Source: Isoetes taiwanensis
Lineage: Eukaryota; Streptophyta; Lycopodiopsida; Isoetales; Isoetaceae
Reading direction: 5' to 3'
Assembly: GCA_021234155.1 (NCBI GenBank)
Contig: JAJEKV010000002.1
Coordinates: 27,647,299-27,711,298, forward strand
DNA: 64,000 bases
Shown here: piece by piece, positions 33,251 through 45,465 of the stretch
Layout of the letters: each line of letters starts with the position of its first letter
Numbering within the stretch: the first letter of the stretch is position 1
Made by a program: the position numbers and the translations under genes
The notes under the pieces: generated by a model
Databases searched by the model: none
Told to the model about the DNA's origin: nothing
The model's input: only the letters and a program-made list of their open reading frames with translations

Positions 33251-35100
33251 TTAATTCTACAAGAAACTTATCGAGGCCGCCGTGAACGTTTCTCTTTCCC
33301 AGCCCATAACAAATGGCCTAACGTGCAACATCTCGCTATTCTACCAAGGTGAATAAGTTACAATTTTTTCTTTGAAATTGCAATGGCTTAAAAGTAATAT
33401 TTAGGTTCTCTTCACCAATCAAATTTGCTGAACATCTTCAATTATTCTTGGTGATTTCTAGATATCACAACAAGTCCAATCAAAAGATGCCACATATGCA
33501 TCTTTTTGAGGATTGTGAAGAATTTAACCAGTTTGATGAGCTAAAAATATAGATCTAGACTCATCAATATTATGAAATTGGTTAGAAAGAGGCACACTTA
33601 GAAATTTGGGGTCAAAGCCCTTCATGTTGCATGCCTGTTTAGTTCTTCACAAAAGTCAAAGTCATGCATCATGGAGTAAAGTTGCAAACTTAGATGGGCA
33701 GTTGTTAGGCCTACATCACCTTCCAGAATGCGTCATTATATTACAGAGTTTAAATCAGATAGAAATGAAATACAATGGCATCGACTTAGATATTACATGC
33801 ATGCATGGACTCTACAACTTCTCTTCTAAACTTAGATGACTACATAAGTAAACTCAAATCTAGAACTTGACATAACACTTACATCATACAAAATACACAG
33901 TTGTGCTCTCCAGCCAAACCTGCTTATGCGAGAACATGTAAAGGCCAACTATACAATCTTGCCCAGCGATACACATGGGATGACAACATACATATATGTC
34001 CAGATGAAATATTCTCTTAGAAAAAGGTTCCAAAATTGCCAAGCTCTATAGAATATTGTTACCTACCAAAAAAAAAAAAGCTATCACATACTGTCAAACC
34101 TAGAATCTCTCAGCGAGTAGAATAGCATTGTGCTAAATATAGTTATCATCATCTAATATTTTACCAAATACATCAGAAAAATTTTCAAAAAGAAACAAAT
34201 ACATTCAAACTAGGCCTATCTCCCCTATATCTCTTAGAATGAAAGATTCCGCCAGATTAAGGATCCGAAAGATGTCGCTTCATGACATCAGAAAGTGGAC
34301 CTAAGTGTGTGGCAATGCATGTGGTTTCCCCAAGAGTTTCAGAAATCATATTTATTAATCAAGGCAGTTTTAGATTGACTACTTTCTGGCAATAGCAAGC
34401 CAAACTCTGAACAACCATACCTCAAATTTTAAGAGAATAACACTGGCAACTAAGGCTTGCACTTCTCCTTATGTTAGCGTTGCCCAACAATCTTCCAGTT
34501 GCTTTTGTTTAAAGCAAAAATAACTGAGTATGCAATCTATATGCATAGCATAGCATGCAATCTATATGTATATCATAATTTTATTACTGGGAATGGTGAA
34601 AGGAAAAGGAAAATAAACATGTAGGAATGTCATGACTCTTTGAATATTGAAGAACAAAATCAGAGCGATTACCGGAATAGGACGAATCTGTCGTGAAGCA
34701 TCTTGCCGTACACTTTGAAGCCGCCCGATTTAAAGACTATGAGCAGCTGCAGAAGCTGTAATGGAGGATGATGGCAATGTAGTAGTTATGGTAGCGATGT
34801 TGCAGGAAAGCTATGTTTTGTGCAACGAGTCTGTTTATATTTATCGAAGATTATTTTATGAGCTACAAATGTAAGCTGCAAATGAAAAGGTTTATATGGC
34901 GGAAGAAGGGAATTTTGCTCGGATCTTCAAACCTCCCCATGATTTTGTGCTGCCAAGCAAGACAGAGACTGGGTTTTAAATCGCCCAATCAGACTTTTTC
35001 CTGCTAGACATTCATCATTTGGCTTTGTTTCCAATCGAATTTTAGCTGGCCCCTTTTTTTTCCTCATGGCTATTCTTAGATTTTGTGTTGCCCTTCTCAA
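33251..35100. other. AT-rich non-coding stretch
   Basis: No coding region, RNA gene or complete mobile element is recognised. A short duplicated phrase GCATGCAATCTATATG lies at about 34530-34570 and an A run at about 34069-34080. Confidence 0.4.
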
Positions 35101-35279
35101 CTATTGCTGATAGGAATTCAGGATTTCAGCTCTCTACCTGCAAAACCAACACCAATAATTTTCTTCTGCTCTGTGCATAATCAACGTGAACAGTGAAGTG
35201 CCTCAGAAGTTTTATGAGCAAAATTTCCACACAACGACGCCCTGTAGTCTTCTGTTTGCGCTTCACTTGGATACAAAAC

Positions 35280-35738
35280 CTAGTTAGTTGATTGGGGCAA
35301 AGAAGCAATAAGAAGCAATAAGATAATTATGCTGTGGCAGTCAGCTCCCCAGAATTGGCTATGGCGTCCCAAAAAAAGATAGGGGTCATTCATGCTTTGG
35401 GATCCGACTACCATGTTCGTGGAATCTAGCTCTGGAGCATCGGTTATGGCGATCGTAAATTCTGTCTCGTTTGGATCCGCCCTCGCTTCTTCCTTCACAA
35501 ACTCAAATTTTCCATCCCTAGCTACCAATTTAGGTTTAGCAGCTGGCTTTGTTGGATCAACCAGCACTAGCGAAACTGCCCCCTTTTCATTCTTGGCCCT
35601 GTTTTTTGGACCCATAGAGCTCCATTCTTTGACCAGATCTTCCGTTGGATTTGCAGAACTGAAGGTTGCAGATGTCGACACTTCCCCGCTCAGACTAAAA
35701 GATTTAAGCCCTGCATTTTGGATGTAGTTTTTCATCAC
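35280..35738 (-). CDS. Unrecognised minus-strand ORF (152 codons)
   Basis: The open frame starts at 35738 (MMKNYIQNAGLKSFSLSG). The first 110 residues are rich in Ser, Lys, Glu and Pro (for example VDPTKPAAKPKLVARD, FEFVKEEARADPNE). The last part turns hydrophobic (IIILLLLIASLP), which could be a membrane segment or run-on beyond a lost splice site. An upstream minus-strand frame near 35790-35820 holds a Cys cluster CRCKICKSCFRNKR and may be an earlier exon. I recognise no family and see no codon evidence strong enough to call it real. Confidence 0.25.
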   Translation of the reverse strand: MMKNYIQNAGLKSFSLSGEVSTSATFSSANPTEDLVKEWSSMGPKNRAKNEKGAVSLVLVDPTKPAAKPKLVARDGKFEFVKEEARADPNETEFTIAITDAPELDSTNMVVGSQSMNDPYLFLGRHSQFWGADCHSIIILLLLIASLPQSTN

Positions 35739-36097
35739 TTTGAAGAATTATTTCCGGCGATAGCTGATGCCGTTTATTCCTGAAGCAAGATTTGCAAATC
35801 TTGCAGCGGCAAGAGGCATTTGGTCGCGCATTTAGCCTGGGTCATATTCCAGCACCTAGGTTGCTAGAGCTTCAATGCTCCACCATCGCCATAGCTAGGA
35901 GTTGCAAAACATTTGGGGCTCCAGATGCGGCATACGCTAAATCCGACGCAAAGAGCAAGGGATTCAATTGCTTCCAAAGAAAGAATCCTGTCGATTTTCT
36001 TTTTAATTTTCATTCATGTTTTTTTTAAGGACACGTGGCTCTCTCAGGTTTTTTCCTGGGGAAAAAATATTACCCTCAAACAGAATTTGGCTCCACC

Positions 36098-36222
36098 TTA
36101 TCTACTTTGTTAATTTGGAAATTTCCGGGATGGTCGAAAATATTTTTGGAATTTTTTTTTAATTGATTTCCTAAGATTTTATGGGTTTTGGCGGTCGGAA
36201 AATATTTCCATCTTCCAAAAAT
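36098..36222 (+). repeat. Dispersed repeat, second copy
   Basis: This matches 2018-2145 in the same orientation with scattered changes and one short insertion (ATGGGTTTTGGCGGTCGG replaces a different spacer). Flanks differ from those of the first copy. Confidence 0.6.
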
Positions 36223-36354
36223 CGAGAACAGTTTCTTTTGTATTTATTTCGACAAGGTTTTGGGTTTCTTAGGGTCGCCTTGATCCACGCTTGCAGATTG
36301 CAAGGTGTCAACCGATTCCCATTTGCCATGCAATTTATATGAAATGGGGCTAGG

Positions 36355-36702
36355 CTAGGAATTACGGCATGGAGGACATTTGAAAATTACGGCATGCAGG
36401 ACATTTGAAGGATGAATCGTGCCCTCAGAGTATGCTGTAAAGTAAGAATCCGGACATTTTGAAGGATGAATCGTGCCCTCAGAGTATGCTGTAAAGTAAG
36501 AATCCGGGCTAAATGTTGTTTTTGTGACCAAAGATGCATCATGCAGGTCCGAATCTGATAAGCTCGCCAACAAAGGATCTTGCAAGAGTAGAGCGCACCC
36601 TGTTTTCTGTAATTCTTTGCTATAAGGAGCAAGGCAAGCTACAGATAATAAGTTTTGATGTGTTTTACTGGATAGGTAAATCTCCTTGATTTTATCGCTC
36701 AT
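36355..36702 (-). CDS. Unrecognised ORF with an internal 18-residue duplication
   Basis: A 115-codon open frame starts at 36702 (MSDKIKEIYLSSKTHQNLL). It is mostly polar with one hydrophobic stretch (GCALLLQDPLLASL). Near the C-terminus the block PDSYFTAYSEGTIHPS is present twice in a row, from a 54-bp in-frame tandem duplication of DNA. The sequence further on repeats a shorter phrase (ATTACGGCATG) twice. No family is recognised. A degraded or lineage-specific gene is possible, and it may also be chance. Confidence 0.28.
   Translation of the reverse strand: MSDKIKEIYLSSKTHQNLLSVACLAPYSKELQKTGCALLLQDPLLASLSDSDLHDASLVTKTTFSPDSYFTAYSEGTIHPSKCPDSYFTAYSEGTIHPSNVLHAVIFKCPPCRNS
36407..36514 (+). 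repeat. 54-bp tandem duplication
   Basis: GAAGGATGAATCGTGCCCTC and the following sequence recur after 54 bp with no differences in the core. The period is a multiple of three, so the overlapping minus-strand frame stays open. Confidence 0.85.
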
Positions 36703-39106
36703 GCCTCCTTCCGCTCTGATGTATCTGGAAGCAGTTACGTTGAAGAGGATTGTGGTTACATTTTAACCATTGGCGTAAGTGGAAGAACTTGCCAAAGGAA
36801 AAATGTTTCTTCTCAAGTCAGAGTGCATAGATGCAAGAGCATACAAGCATGAACCCAAGAACAACTTCCCTGATAAATCCAGCATAGTGAGATTAGTTCT
36901 ATATTCAAGAGAGAATGTGTTATGAGATTTCTTAAATTATTCCCACTCTTGATTTTGCGCATGATTTCTTTCTATATGCTTTTATTTACTTTGTGAATAT
37001 GTTTTCCTTCAGATGTCCCATGCCCATAAAGCAGTGATTTGTTATGGTTTAGGGATTTGTTATGGTCTGGGGCTTTCATATCCAACAAGATAAAATCATA
37101 TCAAACTGTTTGACGCCGGACAACCAGAGCTTTAGAGTGATTGTACAGATTCAATGGAAGGTATGTGTATAATGTTCCCTTGCTTTCAATGCATGTATGA
37201 AGATTCTTAAGTTTTATCAGGGTTGAGTTCCTTGGGCTGCAACACTAGAAATCAAGATAAATCTAGCTCTGGTGGTGCATTTTGGCCCTGGCCTGCAACA
37301 CTAGAGATCAAGATCAATCTAGCTATGGTGGAGGCCAAAAACGTTATCAATGATTCAAAGGTAGATCTTTGCAATATGATTAGAGCAAATTTACAGCTGC
37401 TTGCCTATTTTCTCTGAGGGCCTTAAACCACAATACGTTTTGCGGGTTACCATGAGCATAAAAGGTGGATTGCCAGCGACAGTCCATAGTAGACACTAAG
37501 TTCTTTAGATATTCTTTTTAATTTCCATAGCAGAGGATGTGGAGAAAAGAACCAGTTACCACTTAAGGCAGTGGCAGCATCAAATGCCTCTGCAAATTTA
37601 ATCTTAGGGAAAGAAGGATCCAAACATTTAGGATCTACTCCAAAGCTTAGCTTGCAAATATTATCAAATGCAAACCCACTTGCATATTACTCTGAGACAG
37701 CTTATCCAATGTTGGCAAGAGTCTCTCTTCTGTTTCTAAAGCCAGAGAATCCAACAAATCATCCCTCAAAGATTTGGTGCTAAATTCAAATCTGGCAACC
37801 TTTCTCTGAGACTTCCATGGATCATGATGTTGGTCATACGGATTGGTTTTTTAATTTCGCGTTTGGTTTCCTTCTTCAAGTAGGTAGATCTTTTTGACTT
37901 CCATCAAACGTCAGATGTCCTGAGGCAATTTCAACGTCAGATGGCTGCATTTGTTCTTATATCTTACAAACCTCTCTTTTGTTATGTAGTTAACGCTGGC
38001 GAAACGACATCTAGGAGTAAGTATTTGGAGTTTTAGACTTTTGGTTTTCAATTTGGTCTTTACTCCCATTGAAACCTATTGCATCAAGTGATAATTTCTT
38101 TCGCTGTTTCATCTGGATTTAGATCGGTGCTCTATCTTGATCTCGCTGCATCAGTTGGCGGGGGTCAAATCGATCTGGTAATAAGAAGCTTTGCATTATT
38201 GGATGTTCTGTTTTTCCTTAATTTTAGGTAAGGAGTTACTCTTAGTAACATGCATCAACGATTGTGTTTTTAAAGCCACACTGTTCTGATTAAAAGCCTC
38301 ACAAGCCTCACAAGGTCAAGCTAAATCTTCTGATTGTTATGTGGGCGCTTGCAGCTTCTATTTATTCACAAATGTATGATAGAACCCTTTGTGCTCTATT
38401 TATCTAATGGGCATTTGTTCATGCTCAATAATATCCATCGCATCATCACAGAATTAAATTCTTTAGAGAACTTTAGACTTGAGAAGAATTTGCTTTGCAT
38501 GTGAGTGCATGCTCTCTAATCTGTTTGATTAGCTTTGAAAGTTGGATTTTTACATATTGATTGCACCATGGTTTGTGCTCTTCTATTTGTAGAATCTTGC
38601 AGATCCTATTGCTCCATGTTTTTCCATCAAAATATTGTCGTTGAAGATGTCGAGCTTCAAATTTAGATCTTTGGATGCATATTATTTAGCCTCCATTTTA
38701 TTGCATCATTTGAAACTGAACTCTTCTCTAACAGAATAATCTCATTTGTAGCAATCACGCAGACATGCCAAGTTTGACATCAGGTGAGCGGATTTGATTG
38801 AATGGGTCTTTTATCTGCATTTTCGATATGTTTGTTCCATGTTACTTTGGTGCTTTGCCCAGGTCCTACCGTTTGCCTATAATGAAGCAAGTTGTGCAAC
38901 TATTGAAGCTGAATATACTTTGTGCAACGCTGTGTTGAGTAAGTTTATATTTGTAGCTCATTCTAGATTCATTGGGATGGTTATGGCATAGTGCGCATTT
39001 GTTGCCTTTCTTTATTGCAACAAGAGCAAGGAAACGTATATCTATGTATATTGGTGAGTTTGAAAAGCATATTTTTTGTGTTCATGCTATGCTTATGGAA
39101 TAGGTT

Positions 39107-39424
39107 ACGCATTGCAATTTCTTTCAATTTCTACTTTTAAGCTGTCTTCTCTTCCAAGCATCATTTCTTAGATGATGTTAGATGCTGGCTGGAACCTCAG
39201 TCCCTCTAATTTATCAGGACTCATTATAATTGCCACTTATTGAAAAGATGGTCACATGTTACGGATTGCAATTTCTTCCAATCTCTTCCAATCTCTCATC
39301 TTAAGCTGTTTCTCTTCTGAGCATCATTTCCTAGATGTTAGTTAGATGCTGGTTGGAACCTCAATTTCTCTAATCTATGAAGACTCATTGCAATTGCCTC
39401 TTATTGGAAAGATGGTCACATACT
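39107..39424 (+). repeat. Diverged ~155-bp tandem duplication
   Basis: Copies at 39107-39260 and 39261-39424 share ATTGCAATTTCTT, TTAAGCTGT-TCTCTTC, TTAGATGCTGG-TGGAACCTCA and AAGATGGTCACAT. Confidence 0.8.
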
Positions 39425-39685
39425 GTAAAGTGTATCTAGAGAGATCCTATATATCGTGAACTACAGATCTTGGATAAATAGTCTAGCATCTCCATGATAT
39501 CTAAGATTGTCCATATTATTTCCAGCACATAAGATTGTATTTAGATCTACTTTTTGCTGAGATGTATGACAGTGTAAACAAGATGTGTCTGTCATTCATT
39601 TAAGATATCCTATGTTATCTGGATGGTTTCATAGCATACACAGTTTGGGATTTTTTGTTACTTATTCAGACCCTTATGTGTGCAC

Positions 39686-39919
39686 TCATTCTTGAGATAT
39701 TGACTCTGCTTTGCATGTCTTCCAGACTGTGAATCTATTGTAACAACTGTAAATAGGTCTCACTTACAACGTTGCTCTTAATTTTGACCATGCCATCCCA
39801 ACGTCATTCCTAAGATATTGACTCTGCTTTGTACGTCTTTCGGACTATGAATCTTTCGACTATGAATCTAGCATAACAACTCTAAATAGGTCTCATTTAC
39901 AATGCCACTTTTAAGTAGG
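39686..39919 (+). repeat. Diverged ~119-bp tandem duplication
   Basis: Copies share GATATTGACTCTGCTTTG, ACTATGAATCT or ACTGTGAATCT, and AAATAGGTCTCA-TTACAA. Confidence 0.75.
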
Positions 39920-40613
39920 AAAGAGAATAAAAAAGGATGGATAACTTTCACTTTAACCTTTATCTCTGTAGATATGTTCCTGTTCTCAAATCTAAAGTTT
40001 CTACCATGGATTTGAGGTGTTGAGGAATGCAACTAGCAGGATTTAAAAAATTGTCTCTCATAGGGTGGTTTCCATTGGATATTGATGATGTATCACGCAT
40101 TCTAAACTGTCTTTTATATCTCAGAACCCTTGCAAACCCTTGCATACGAAGAACATGTGCCTTCTACGACCTTTACATTTCAGGGACTTGCTTTACAGCT
40201 GATAAGATGCATGTAATGAAGTGAGTAGGGAGACATTTGATAGTGACAATGCTCTTTGTATTTTAGGCGGAAATGCTGCCACAATACTTTGCAAGGAGAG
40301 CATGATATTTCAGCTGCTGGACATGTGAAATTGTTAAAATAAGCAATGCATCTAGGGACTTGCTTTACAACTAATGCATCAAATGAAATGACAAGGGAGA
40401 CTTTTGATAGTGACAATGAACTTCGTATTTTACGTAGATATTGTCTGCTATTTAGCAATTGTGTCCATCAAATTTTGCCATATACTTTAACATGGTAATT
40501 GGAGTCCTTCAGAGGTGTCGTGGCCCAATGGTTTTTGTGTTGACAGCTGCCAACTAATGTCTTTTTGCTCTGTTCTCAGGAGGATTTTATAAGAGCACAA
40601 ATAGAGTTGATGG

Positions 40614-40743
40614 GAAGAAGCTAATGGCGTTACTTTGCAAAAATGTGCTGCGCTCAGGAAGTTATTAGCTGTTACTACGAAGAAGCTAATGGCATTACTT
40701 TGCAAAAATGTGCTACGCTCAGGAAGTTATTAGCTGTTACTAC
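40614..40743 (+). repeat. 65-bp tandem duplication
   Basis: Two adjacent copies of GAAGAAGCTAATGGC plus the following 50 bp differ at about two positions. Confidence 0.88.
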
Positions 40744-42689
40744 AAACATACATATCAAAGGATCTCTTTGTACATGATGCATATATTGGATGTGATGCTC
40801 ACTTTTTGGTGATAAGATGGGCCTTTTGGCATAATTTATGCATGTTTGAAATGTCAAGAGCTTAGGTTCATATTTATGAGTAACTGAGTAACTGTGACGT
40901 CATAGATGCATTTGTTTTCTAATAACATGAGCCAATTTATGCGTTGAGGTCCTGGGTTTCCCTGTTTTTATATGTTTGAAACATTTTCTTTTCAGTTCTC
41001 TTATTTGAAAAAAATTTAACTCTTCACATGCAGAACATTCTTCGTGCTTATCTAAGTGACTTCTATGTGTATCAACCATTACGTCATCGCTTCCATTAAG
41101 CCTCACCTTAGACCTTTCTTACTACAAGTAGTGCAATAAACTTTATGACAATTCCCTTGCTTTATTTTTTTTTTTCGGATATCTTACTTAGGTCACTTCC
41201 CTCCATATTGTATGCAAACACTATTTGTGCAGAATTATACATTTTTGTGTTGCATGAGAATGTCACTTAGCAAGCGACCGTCTCCAACAACTATATAAAA
41301 GCTTTGTGCCAATGCTTGCCATTGTTTTATACTTAGCAGTCCGACTATGCATGATGAACAAATGTATGCACATTGTGTGATACTTAGCAATTCGACTATG
41401 CATGATGAATGTATGCATATTGTGTGATTGTACTGCATTAAACAAGACTTATGTTGAGTTGATGCCTTTTCATTTGTAATTTACTTGCACATTGAACCTA
41501 AGAGAAGAGAGGGTGTGGATGTGTATAACATAAAGATACCATTGCAAAAGCCCATTTAGTGCAATCAATATGTCTCCACAATATATTACATAACATATGC
41601 CTATGTCGTTATAATAGAATAGGATATAATAGAGTTTTTATAATAGGAAATACTATAGTTTTTATAATAGGAAATACTATAAGATCCTACTTCAGCATCG
41701 AAATACTACCTATTCTAATATTTATTCTTTATATTTTTGCGTCATATATATAGTCTATTATTTTTTCCTATTATAAGTTCTAGGCATCTTGGATTCGATT
41801 CCTTTGCAACAAGTTTATGAAGTCTCATAAAATATCAGGGCTGCATCTTTCCGAGTACAAGCTTATTTTTGACAATTGCAAGTTGTATAGGAGACCTATT
41901 CAAGAATATCATAGAGAAAAGGGAAGATGCTTGCATGTTTTCCAATATATGTGCATTTCCGTATGTTTCTGATAGGAGTGATAGAGATGGTTCAGTTAGA
42001 TAGAATCTCTCCAATTTGGCCTAAGATATCTCCTTGGTATCAAAATATGCTCCAAACGTCCATGTTCCATGCCTCTATACCATGTTCTGGACGTCCCCAT
42101 TTACTTCATATAAATTCATTTGTTCATCCATATTACATTTGTTTTCTAATAAACAAATTTATCTTTTGTCATAATGCTTGCTCAACCTTATTTTCAATGT
42201 TCAAGTAATACTATCAACAAAAAAAAAGACATCGTTCACCATCTGCTTAAGAAAAAACACATTCAACATGTTGGAGTTTTCTAATATATGAACATTAAAA
42301 GTATATCATGCGAGAATGTCTTGCACCTGTTGTTGTATCTTGCACGTTCAAGTTGATGACATTGTATATTCGGCTAATTGATAAAATGCACAGTGGCATC
42401 TTGCTATCATGAATAGGATATACTTGCCAACATGTGAAATATTAGTGATACAAAGCTATTTGATCGATATAATTTGACGAAATAAGTAATATGATAATAT
42501 ATAATGGAAATCTAGAAACCATTCTAATGTTAATACTTACCAAATTGAGAACATGAACGTAAGAACATATAGTAATTTCGTTCTAATACTACCTAACATC
42601 ATCTCCCTTCTCCCATTTCATTTTTATAGTACTAAGATGCTGAATAGATATCTACAACTCCATGGCTACCTATATAAAGAAGTATTTAC

Positions 42690-42717
42690 GCCCGGCAACG
42701 CCGGGCACCGTTACTAG
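42690..42717 (+). mobile_element. Helitron 3' terminus
   Basis: A perfect hairpin GCCCGGC-AAC-GCCGGGC is followed by ACCGTTA and CTAG, then T. It agrees with the end at 19902-19929 in hairpin and tail, so both probably belong to one Helitron family. The 5' end is not resolved. Confidence 0.78.
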
Positions 42718-42798
42718 TATATGTTAAGAAGACTTCTCGGTGGATGACAAAATCACATTCAATTCAATCCTATGAAATTCCACCAGCCCTATATGTTA

Positions 42799-42896
42799 GG
42801 GGTAATGGTCGTCCATAGGCCATTATGCGGGATAAGGGTCTGACGAGCCCGGCAGGCCCTTATCCCACGTAATGGCCTGCGGACGACCATTTCCCC
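42799..42896. repeat. 98-bp imperfect hairpin (foldback/MITE-like)
   Basis: Two 40-nt arms with about 35 complementary positions flank an 18-nt loop. The arms begin GGGG-AATGGTCGTCC at the left and end GGACGACCATTTCCCC at the right. It could be a tiny foldback transposon or a fragment of a larger one. It starts 81 bp after the Helitron end. Confidence 0.75.
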
Positions 42897-43501
42897 ACGT
42901 AATAATCATGGGCAATTTTCCCATCCATGTGGCAGTGACGTGGTCGTGATGTGTGTCCAAAAGGGGACAAAAATTTTTGCTCTGCTAGGTCGAATTATTT
43001 CTCTGCTCTAGCGCTTGCCCAAACGGTGGTGCGCTGCCTATTCTTTTGGCTGGCGCTGTCCTCCAATATGTTTAAGCTCTCCATCTAGCATGCCTGCAAA
43101 TGTGGGCCATTGTTGATAAATATCCCGCGTCCAATCAGAATTGCACTGTTGATTCGCTCATTAAGGAGAAATCACAAAGGATTTTCGTAACATGCCACCT
43201 ATTTGGTTGCTACCATAACTTCTCTTCATTAGCAAGGTCTGCCATCATTTTTCATTATGACATTCGCCTTCTCGAGTTACCCCTGTTAATTATGCCAAAG
43301 ATAACCCTTATTTTCACGACACTGTCACATCATACTTCATATCTGCGGATATGTCTTCTATCGCACCTTCTATTCTTCATAGAAATCTCACGTAGTTAAA
43401 ACACAAATCTCTTGCGAGACTTTAGCCAAAATTTTGGCTCTTTTTCCTGATCCTCCGCCACCTGTCACCTCTAACGGCTTTGATCTCTCTTCATTAAATT
43501 G

Positions 43502-43511
43502 TCTATAAATA
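43502..43511 (+). promoter_or_regulatory. TATA box candidate
   Basis: TCTATAAATA on the plus strand, followed by a CAAAGCACC and an AAACCCTAACG stretch typical of plant leader sequences. It lies about 170 bp before the ATG of a degraded ORF. Confidence 0.4.
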
Positions 43512-43679
43512 CTTTTCAAAGCACCGACAAAAACCCTAACGTCTTTTGCACCTTGTTGCACTTCTGTCTTCGCCATCACCTGACTTTGCATTTTTCTGCC
43601 ATAGCCTCTTCTTCTCGTCCTTCCACTCTGCGTGCTACCATTCTTATAGAAGCTGCTTTGTTCCAGCACATCCGGTTTA

Positions 43680-44330
43680 CCATGCTAAATTCTGAAGCCT
43701 CCCTCAAGGAGGTTGATTGCCGAGTTATTGGTAAAGTAAGACTTGATACCTTCATGGATCAAGTTCTTCCATCTCCAACCAGTTTGTTGTCAATTTGATT
43801 TTCTTAGACGCAGATTATAAAACTTCAGTTGGGGATGCAGATATTCCTCTCAACCAAGAGCTTGTCTCCGAGATAATTCATCTCTCTTGAGGTACCAATC
43901 CTCTCCGTTGGTCCAAATTACAAAATCATGATGTTACGGCCTTTTCTCAGACATGTTATAGTGTTCAACTTTCTCAGCATATTTCTTCTCCAATTCAGTA
44001 GTTTTGTCAAATGTTTGTGGAGAAAAATCTTTGATCACCCTGTTAAAAAAAATAGTTATCAAAAAATATTTTTTCAATACGGCTATTGTGGCTATTCATT
44101 CAGGTGAACATATTGACTGGCCTAGCCTCGTGTTACACAAAATTATGGATGAATTTAAGCATCTTCGCTAAAGCCAAATACTGCAGATATGGATGCTCCT
44201 TCCAAGCCATCACCAGACAATGCCTCTCTGTTCTAGACCTAAATATAATCTCAATACATGAGTTTGTCTCTTCTTTTAGATCTTACAGCCAAAATCCTTC
44301 AAGAATGGCATCTTGTAGGATCTTCACTTA
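43680..44330 (+). pseudogene. Degraded plant transposon-type ORF
   Basis: From an ATG at 43681 (MLNSEASLKEVDCRVIGK) the frame soon stops, but other plus-strand frames continue with DADYKTSVGDADIPLNQEL, GTNPLRWSKLQNHDVTAFSQ and, after about 44085, SGEHIDWPSLVLHKIMDEF. The style recalls the unnamed ORF found beside many plant retroelements and DNA transposons. That likeness is by eye only. Several stops and frameshifts break it. Confidence 0.4.
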
Positions 44331-44339
44331 GCACAATTT

Positions 44340-44395
44340 TCTCATTCTCATTCTCTCATTCCCATTTTCTCATTCTCATTCTCTTCACTTAGCAC
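44340..44395 (+). repeat. CTCATT microsatellite
   Basis: Imperfect run of TCTCATT/CATTCTC units. Confidence 0.75.
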
Positions 44396-44579
44396 AATTT
44401 CATTATAATGGGAAAATTTTTAATAAACTGGAATTTTTTTATTGTAGACCTTATGCAGTGGCTGTATACAGTACCCGTATATCATACATATGTCATGTAC
44501 ACTACATGAATATTTAGAAAATATATTAACACAGTATCATATAACACAATATGTATGATAGATAGCAAAGGTTATTGGA

Positions 44580-45293
44580 GACCACGGTAGTATGTTCAGC
44601 CCCTTCCCCTGCGAGGTCTAACCCACCCAGCTGGATTAGGAACCCAGAGCTGACGCATATCCCAACCTGATTCTTCCCACCATACGGGGTACCTAGACAA
44701 TGCAAAAAGTAATTCCACATGATGATACTAACGAAAGAAGAGCGGTCCCAACTCCACAAAGTTGTTGTACTCGTAGTAGTACTTGGTAATAAGGCCATAC
44801 ATCTGTCCCTTACTAATTTCATGAATGACTTCCGGTATGTATTGATCCAGAGAGTGTGCTAAATAACCAGAACAAAGCAGAGCCCTCAAGTGGTGTAGCA
44901 TCTCGTCCAGATGAGGAGGGGGTTCAAGAATTCCCACTAATGCAAGGCTCTTGAGCATTCAGATGGATTAATTTCCATCAGTGGTTCATGATCACAATCA
45001 AATGGCTCAAGAATAAAGTTGATCAACTCCTTTGCAAGCTCCTTGGTGGGACTGTGGCGCAACCTCCACTCCAAGAAATGGTCAAACAACTCATCTTGAG
45101 CAGGCTGCACAGAATGCCTGGGGCATGCTCGCAATGCTTCTGGAGTAGCCCAGGGAGGATTGTGTCGGAGATTAATCATTTGCAAAAGCAAACAAGGAGC
45201 AAGGAACACCAAACACGGAGCAAGGAGCAAGGAGCAAGGAACACAGAGAAAGGACCACGAAGCACGAAGAAAGGAATATGGAGCAAGGAACAT
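44580..45293 (-). pseudogene. Unrecognised broken minus-strand ORF before the 9.6-kb duplication
   Basis: Two frames join near 44945: the first ends with ELAKELINFILEPFDCDHEP and ...EINPSECSR, the next continues ALVGILEPPPHLDEMLHHLR, LDQYIPEVIHEISKGQMYG and ITKYYYEYNNFVELGP. A third frame piece has RYPVWWEESGWDMRQLWVP. The N-terminal 40 residues derive from a simple repeat (about 45196-45300) and are not real protein. No family is recognised. Confidence 0.35.
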
Positions 45294-45310
45294 GGAGCAC
45301 GTAAGGTGAG
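45196..45310 (+). repeat. GGAGCAAGGA-rich simple repeat
   Basis: Purine-rich run built of AGCAAGGA and GAACA(C/T) variants, about 115 bp. Confidence 0.75.
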
Positions 45311-45369
45311 AAGGAGCAGTTTACTAAATTCGTGGGTGAGAAGTGAAAGCAAGATGAAAGAATTTATAG

Positions 45370-45465
45370 CTGCGGATCTAATAATGCTGAAGTATTATAC
45401 CAATAATGCTGAAGTATTATTATACTAATAATGCTGAAGTATTATATCAATAATGCTGCAACGAC
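45370..45465 (+). repeat. Four tandem copies of an AATGCTGAAGTATTAT unit
   Basis: AATAATGCTGAAGTATTAT recurs three times with short TA-rich spacers, plus a partial fourth copy. A related phrase, AATGTTGAAGTATTACATC, lies at the start of the 9.6-kb unit (about 45912) and again at 55555. Confidence 0.75.

Larger units (their letters stand above)
37235..42680. other. AT-rich stretch without genes, dense in small tandem duplications
   Basis: No coding region is supported. Besides the listed repeats there are short duplications at about 37240-37325 (CTGCAACACTAGA-ATCAAGAT), 40180-40435 (GGGACTTGCTTTACA), 41325-41425 and 41630-41680 (TTTTTATAATAGGAAATACT). Any body of the Helitron ending at 42717 would lie in the right part, but I find no helicase ORF. 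Confidence 0.45.

Noticed and set aside
45196-45293. Signal-peptide-like N-terminus (Leu/Cys-rich) of the ORF at 45293-44937
   Set aside because: It is a translation of the AGCAAGGA simple repeat on the opposite strand.
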